The notes under the pieces were generated by a model. It did no database searches. It was given only the letters and a program-made list of their open reading frames with translations, and had not been told where the DNA came from. 60,532 bases of DNA from the NCBI GenBank assembly GCA_023269235.1, contig JAHFTW010000011.1:1-60532 (forward strand), read 5' to 3'. Shown here piece after piece: positions 57,503 through 60,532 of the stretch (position 1 is its first letter; each line of letters starts with the position of its first letter). The stretch is from Thermoplasmata archaeon (GTDB lineage: Archaea; Thermoplasmatota; E2; JACPAO01; JAHFTW01). The translations under genes were made by a program, and so were the position numbers.

Positions 57503-58881
57503 GCCGCACCTCCCACAAGGCAATCCTTGATGCGCACGAGCGGGCCGCCGTCGCAGACGGGGACCCATTGGCCCTTGCCGCAGAAGCCGGGGTCGCCCAT
57601 GCGGGCGGTGTCGCCGAGCGCCGTGATGTTGAGGAGCGTGCTGAGGATGTCGCCGGTGAGGCTCACGTCGCGCAGCGGGGTCGTGACCTCGCCGTCCACG
57701 ATGCGGTAGGCCTCCTGCGCGTTGAACAGGAACGTGCCGCGCGCGCAGTCCACCTGGCCGCCGCGCGAGCCTTTGCAGTACACGCCGTCCTTGATGCCGG
57801 CGAAGACCTCGTCCTCGGGCACGTCGCCGGCCGCGATGAGCGTGTTCGACATGCGCACGAGCGGGCGGCTGCCGTAGTCTTGCGCACGCGCGGCGCCGTT
57901 CGGGCGCATCCCCAGCTCGGCCGCGTTCTCGCGGTCGCAGAGGAACCCGACGAGGACGCCGTCCTGGAGGATGGGCTTGCTCGCCCCCGCCACGCCGTTG
58001 TCGTCGAACGGGAAGCTGCCGAAGCCACCCGGCACGGTGGAGTCGTCACGGATGTGCAGTCCGTCCACGCCGAGCTTCTGCCCCATGCGGCCCTTGAAGC
58101 AGGACTCGCCCGCGGTGATGAGATCGGACTCCGAGGCGTGGCCGACGGCCTCGTGCGCGAAGACGCCAGCCAGTTCGTGGTCGATGACGACGGTGCGGCG
58201 ACCGCCTTTCGCGGCGGGGGCGCCGAGCGCGGCGACGGCGGCGCGGGCCGCCTTCTCGGCCTTCGCATAGGGGTCCTCGGCCTGGAGGATCTCCCATCCG
58301 GCGGTGGCGCCGACGCGCGTGGAGCGGCCGGCGAGCTGGCCATCGCCCTTCGCGGTGAAGTGGGCTTGGACGACCGTGCGGACAAGGCTCCAGCGCAAGT
58401 CGGTGCCGTCGGAGGTGACGAGGCGCTTCGACACGGTGGCGTCCGTGCTCGCGGCGGTGACGTTGCCGATGCCGGAGACGGCCCGGACCGTCGCGTCGAG
58501 GTGGCGAAGGACCGCGATCTTCTCCTCGGGCGCGACACGCCGCGGGTCCATCTTGGCCTTCCAGTCCACGGACTTGCGCAGCGCCGGCGCGTCGGCAAGC
58601 CGGACCGGAGTGCGACCCTGGCCGGCGACCGCGCGCGCCATGGCGACGGCGTCCTGGACGGCGGAACGCATCGCGACGCGGGAGAGGTCGTTGCTGGAGG
58701 CCATCCCCCACGCGCCGTTCACCAGGACGCGTAGGCCAAAGCCGGAGATGGTGCCGGAGACGAGGCCACGCAGGTCGTTGTCCTGGAGATGGACGCGGTT
58801 CTCCTCGACGGTCTCCTCGCGCGCCTCGGCGTAGCTCGCCCCCAGTTTGCGGGCCTCCTGCACGGCCTCCTCGATGTCCAC
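57499..58881 (-). CDS. tldD: TldD-family metalloprotease
   Basis: A 460-residue protein. The zinc motif HEAVGHASESD (HExxxH) is in the middle; it is followed by FDDNGVAGASKPILQDGVLV and a C-terminal GDPGFCGKGQWVPVCDGGPL, both typical of TldD. It forms a heterodimer with TldE (56156-57502). The start is GTG 58881 by frame and by similarity to family N-termini; the open frame extends further with no plausible coding. Rad50 ends 25 bp upstream on the same strand, so the three may form one transcript. Confidence 0.95.
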   Translation of the reverse strand: MDIEEAVQEARKLGASYAEAREETVEENRVHLQDNDLRGLVSGTISGFGLRVLVNGAWGMASSNDLSRVAMRSAVQDAVAMARAVAGQGRTPVRLADAPALRKSVDWKAKMDPRRVAPEEKIAVLRHLDATVRAVSGIGNVTAASTDATVSKRLVTSDGTDLRWSLVRTVVQAHFTAKGDGQLAGRSTRVGATAGWEILQAEDPYAKAEKAARAAVAALGAPAAKGGRRTVVIDHELAGVFAHEAVGHASESDLITAGESCFKGRMGQKLGVDGLHIRDDSTVPGGFGSFPFDDNGVAGASKPILQDGVLVGFLCDRENAAELGMRPNGAARAQDYGSRPLVRMSNTLIAAGDVPEDEVFAGIKDGVYCKGSRGGQVDCARGTFLFNAQEAYRIVDGEVTTPLRDVSLTGDILSTLLNITALGDTARMGDPGFCGKGQWVPVCDGGPLVRIKDCLVGGAA

Positions 58882-58906
58882 GCCCCAGCGAGTCGAGCGG
58901 GTCCGG

Positions 58907-60532
58907 TTAGCCGTTGTGGACCGTGAGGGTCGCCGCCCCGTCCTGGTCCACGACCTCGACGGCTTGCCCGAGCGCCTCCCGCAGCCCCTCCAGGTGGCTG
59001 ATGACGAGCACTTGGCTGTAGAGGCCGCCGAGGCTTTCGAGCGTCGCCACGACCTGGTCGCGCCGTTCGCGGTCGAGGGAGCCGAACACCTCGTCGAGGG
59101 CGAGCAATCGCAGGTCCGCGCCGGAGCGCTCCGCGACGAGACGGCTTGCGGCCAGGCGCAAGGCGAGGTGGGCGGCGTCCTGCTCCCCGCCCGAGAAGCG
59201 TCCAAGCTCGTAGGGCACGCCGCCTTCGGTCATGTAGAGCCCGAAGTCGGCGTCGAGGAGGAGCTCGTTGTAGCGGCCGCCGGTGAAGCGCGCGAGCAGG
59301 CGGCTCGCCTCCGCCTGGAGGGCGGGGCCGATGCGGGAAGCGAGGTGGTCGCGGAAGCGGTCGAGCAGGCCGTCGCCTGCGCGGCCGGCGAGGAGGCTCC
59401 AGGACCGGGCGTCGCGCGACAGGGCATCCTCCGTCGCCTGCCGGCCTGCTTCCCGCCGCAGGGCGTCCTGGGCGGAAGCGAGCGCGGCGGCGGCCTGGCC
59501 GAGGCGGGCCTGCGCGGCGACCAGGACGGCGACGGCCGCCTGCTCGGCGCGCTGCGCGTCCAGCCCGGCGCGCTGCGCGGCCGGCAACGGGTCAGGTTCG
59601 CCAAGGAGAGGATCGGCGCGAAGCAAGGCGACCTCCCCCTCGGAGGCGGAGACCCGCTGGGCGAGGGCGTCGTGGTCCCTGCGCAACGCAGGAAGCCGCT
59701 CCGCCGCGGCGGCGAGGCGGTGCAGCGCGGCGTTTGCGGCTTCGGCCTCGGCAACGGCGCGCTGGAGAGGGACAAGGTCCGCAGGCGCGGCCTCGGGAGG
59801 CAACCCGGCACGCGCTTCGGCCAGTGCCGCGCGGGCGCGCTGCGCCTCGGCCTCCTGATGCGCACGCACCGCGAGGGCCTGCGTCCGCTGCTGCAAAGCG
59901 GTCACGTGCGCCCGTTCCGCCTGGCGCGCTTGCTGGAGCGTCGCCTCGGCGGTGGCGAGCTCGGCGCGGAGGCGGGCGACCTCGGCGGCGCGCGCGGAGA
60001 CCAGCGTCTCCTGCGCAGCGAGGAGCGTGGGAAGATGGCCTTCGAGAGGGCGATCGCACGTGGGGCACGGTCCGTCCGCGCCGAGGCCGCGCAAGTGGGC
60101 AAGATGGCGGGACGCCTCGCGTTCCTGCGTGGCGAGCGACGCGGCTTGGACGGCAAGGGCATCGCGGCGGTCTTGCGACGCGGCCACGGCGGGCGCCGGG
60201 CCGGGGTCGGGCGGCGTGGGCTGCGCGAGAGCGGCCGCGAGGACGGCAAGATGGGACTCGAACTGCGCGACCTGCCGCATTCGCTCGGCGCGCAGGGCCG
60301 CCGCAGCGGAACGCTGGCGCCCTTCCTCCAGCGCGGACCGCCGCGCCGGGAGTTGGGCCACGAGCGGCGCCAGCGCGGCCGAGTCGACTTGGGCGGTGGA
60401 GGAGTGCGCGAGGGCCTTGGCCAACTCCTTCTGTTGCGCCGTGAGAGCGGAGAGCGCTTGCTCGGCGAGCTGGAGTTTGTGGCGTGCCTCGACCTGCAGG
60501 GCCTGCTGTGCGCGGGCCATCTCGGTGCGCGT
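58907..60532 (-). CDS. rad50: DNA double-strand break repair ATPase Rad50 (SbcC-like), N-terminus beyond right edge
   Basis: This is the C-terminal part of an SMC-like ATPase; the frame remains open to the window end, so the N-terminal Walker A half lies outside. Long coiled coil, rich in Ala, Arg, Gln and Leu, flanks a zinc hook GADGPCPTCDRPLEGHLPTL (CPTC) near 60060. The C-terminal ATPase has the signature FSGGEQDAAHLALRLAASR and Walker B LLALDEVFGSLDRERRDQV. With Mre11 it processes double-strand breaks. The coiled coil here (about 150 residues each side of the hook at most) appears short for the family. mre11 is not visible but is usually adjacent. Confidence 0.92.
   Translation of the reverse strand, partial: TRTEMARAQQALQVEARHKLQLAEQALSALTAQQKELAKALAHSSTAQVDSAALAPLVAQLPARRSALEEGRQRSAAAALRAERMRQVAQFESHLAVLAAALAQPTPPDPGPAPAVAASQDRRDALAVQAASLATQEREASRHLAHLRGLGADGPCPTCDRPLEGHLPTLLAAQETLVSARAAEVARLRAELATAEATLQQARQAERAHVTALQQRTQALAVRAHQEAEAQRARAALAEARAGLPPEAAPADLVPLQRAVAEAEAANAALHRLAAAAERLPALRRDHDALAQRVSASEGEVALLRADPLLGEPDPLPAAQRAGLDAQRAEQAAVAVLVAAQARLGQAAAALASAQDALRREAGRQATEDALSRDARSWSLLAGRAGDGLLDRFRDHLASRIGPALQAEASRLLARFTGGRYNELLLDADFGLYMTEGGVPYELGRFSGGEQDAAHLALRLAASRLVAERSGADLRLLALDEVFGSLDRERRDQVVATLESLGGLYSQVLVISHLEGLREALGQAVEVVDQDGAATLTVHNG

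Noticed and set aside
1-60532. CRISPR arrays, rRNA genes, insertion sequences or phage genes
   Set aside because: I looked for regularly spaced direct repeats, transposase-like or integrase-like proteins and rRNA motifs and saw none; only the 56026-56144 inverted repeat resembles a mobile element.

Overview
The window looks like part of a chromosome from a GC-rich archaeon. Evidence for Archaea: a DnaG-type (Toprim) primase of the archaeal form, RNA polymerase subunit K directly followed by an archaeal-type ribosomal protein uS2, an archaeal-style isoleucyl-tRNA synthetase, and many genes preceded by a short TATA box 24-31 bp before an ATG, GTG or TTG with no leader. A COG1340-like coiled-coil protein, many membrane proteins paired or fused with winged-helix domains, and bacterial-style acquisitions (DnaK/DnaJ, hybrid histidine kinase, lipobox lipoproteins, proton-pumping pyrophosphatase) point to a euryarchaeal lineage, possibly a GC-rich Thermoplasmatota. 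The phylum is inference; Archaea is well supported. Layout, left: partial dnaG (minus), a multi-pass membrane protein, a coiled-coil protein and a large exported protein (1-5470); a small unknown gene; a membrane protein with a winged-helix regulator (6213-7174); a MacB/FtsX-like ABC pair (7505-9590); rpoK-rps2 (10175-11013); hppA (11164-13275); PAS protein, aminotransferase and hotdog thioesterase (13329-15446); a lipoprotein; a FAD-oxidase/ferredoxin fusion (16111-18303); another lipoprotein; then dnaJ and dnaK, separated by a RelBE-type toxin-antitoxin pair (19137-22793). Middle: a small membrane protein with a tandem winged-helix regulator, an Asp-box lipoprotein with a C-terminally anchored surface protein, a basic repeat protein, a second C-terminally anchored surface protein, tRNA-Arg(UCG), and a minus-strand run for oxidative-stress and metabolic housekeeping (TatD-like hydrolase, AhpD-like protein, two Bcp-type peroxiredoxins, a GyrI-like protein, a SemiSWEET). 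Divergent from it are a TMEM175-like channel and a thioredoxin-like 2Fe-2S ferredoxin. From 32538 to 38939 lies a giant two-FtsX-domain permease, its ATPase and a membrane-tethered protein with two winged helices on its inner end; this is my best candidate for an undescribed sense-and-export module. Right: a deaminase overlapping ileS, a blue-copper lipoprotein overlapping an Asp-box/PKD surface protein, an aldehyde dehydrogenase with a lysine-rich leader, an Mpo1-like membrane protein, a 26-residue lysine-rich peptide, pdxS, a hybrid sensor kinase, a DMT transporter, a lipoprotein overlapping pdxT, two winged-helix regulators, a 19-bp inverted repeat, tldE-tldD and the C-terminal half of rad50, which runs off the right edge. 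Genes are packed tightly, often with 4-nt ATGA/GTGA overlaps. Most spurious open frames arise because the high GC leaves few stops on the other strand. No rRNA, CRISPR array, transposase or phage gene was seen. The most unusual sequence features are two genes whose last codons and stop are repeated 60-95 bp downstream, a shared C-terminal TP-x4-P anchor in three exported proteins, and recurrent pairing of membrane segments with winged-helix domains.
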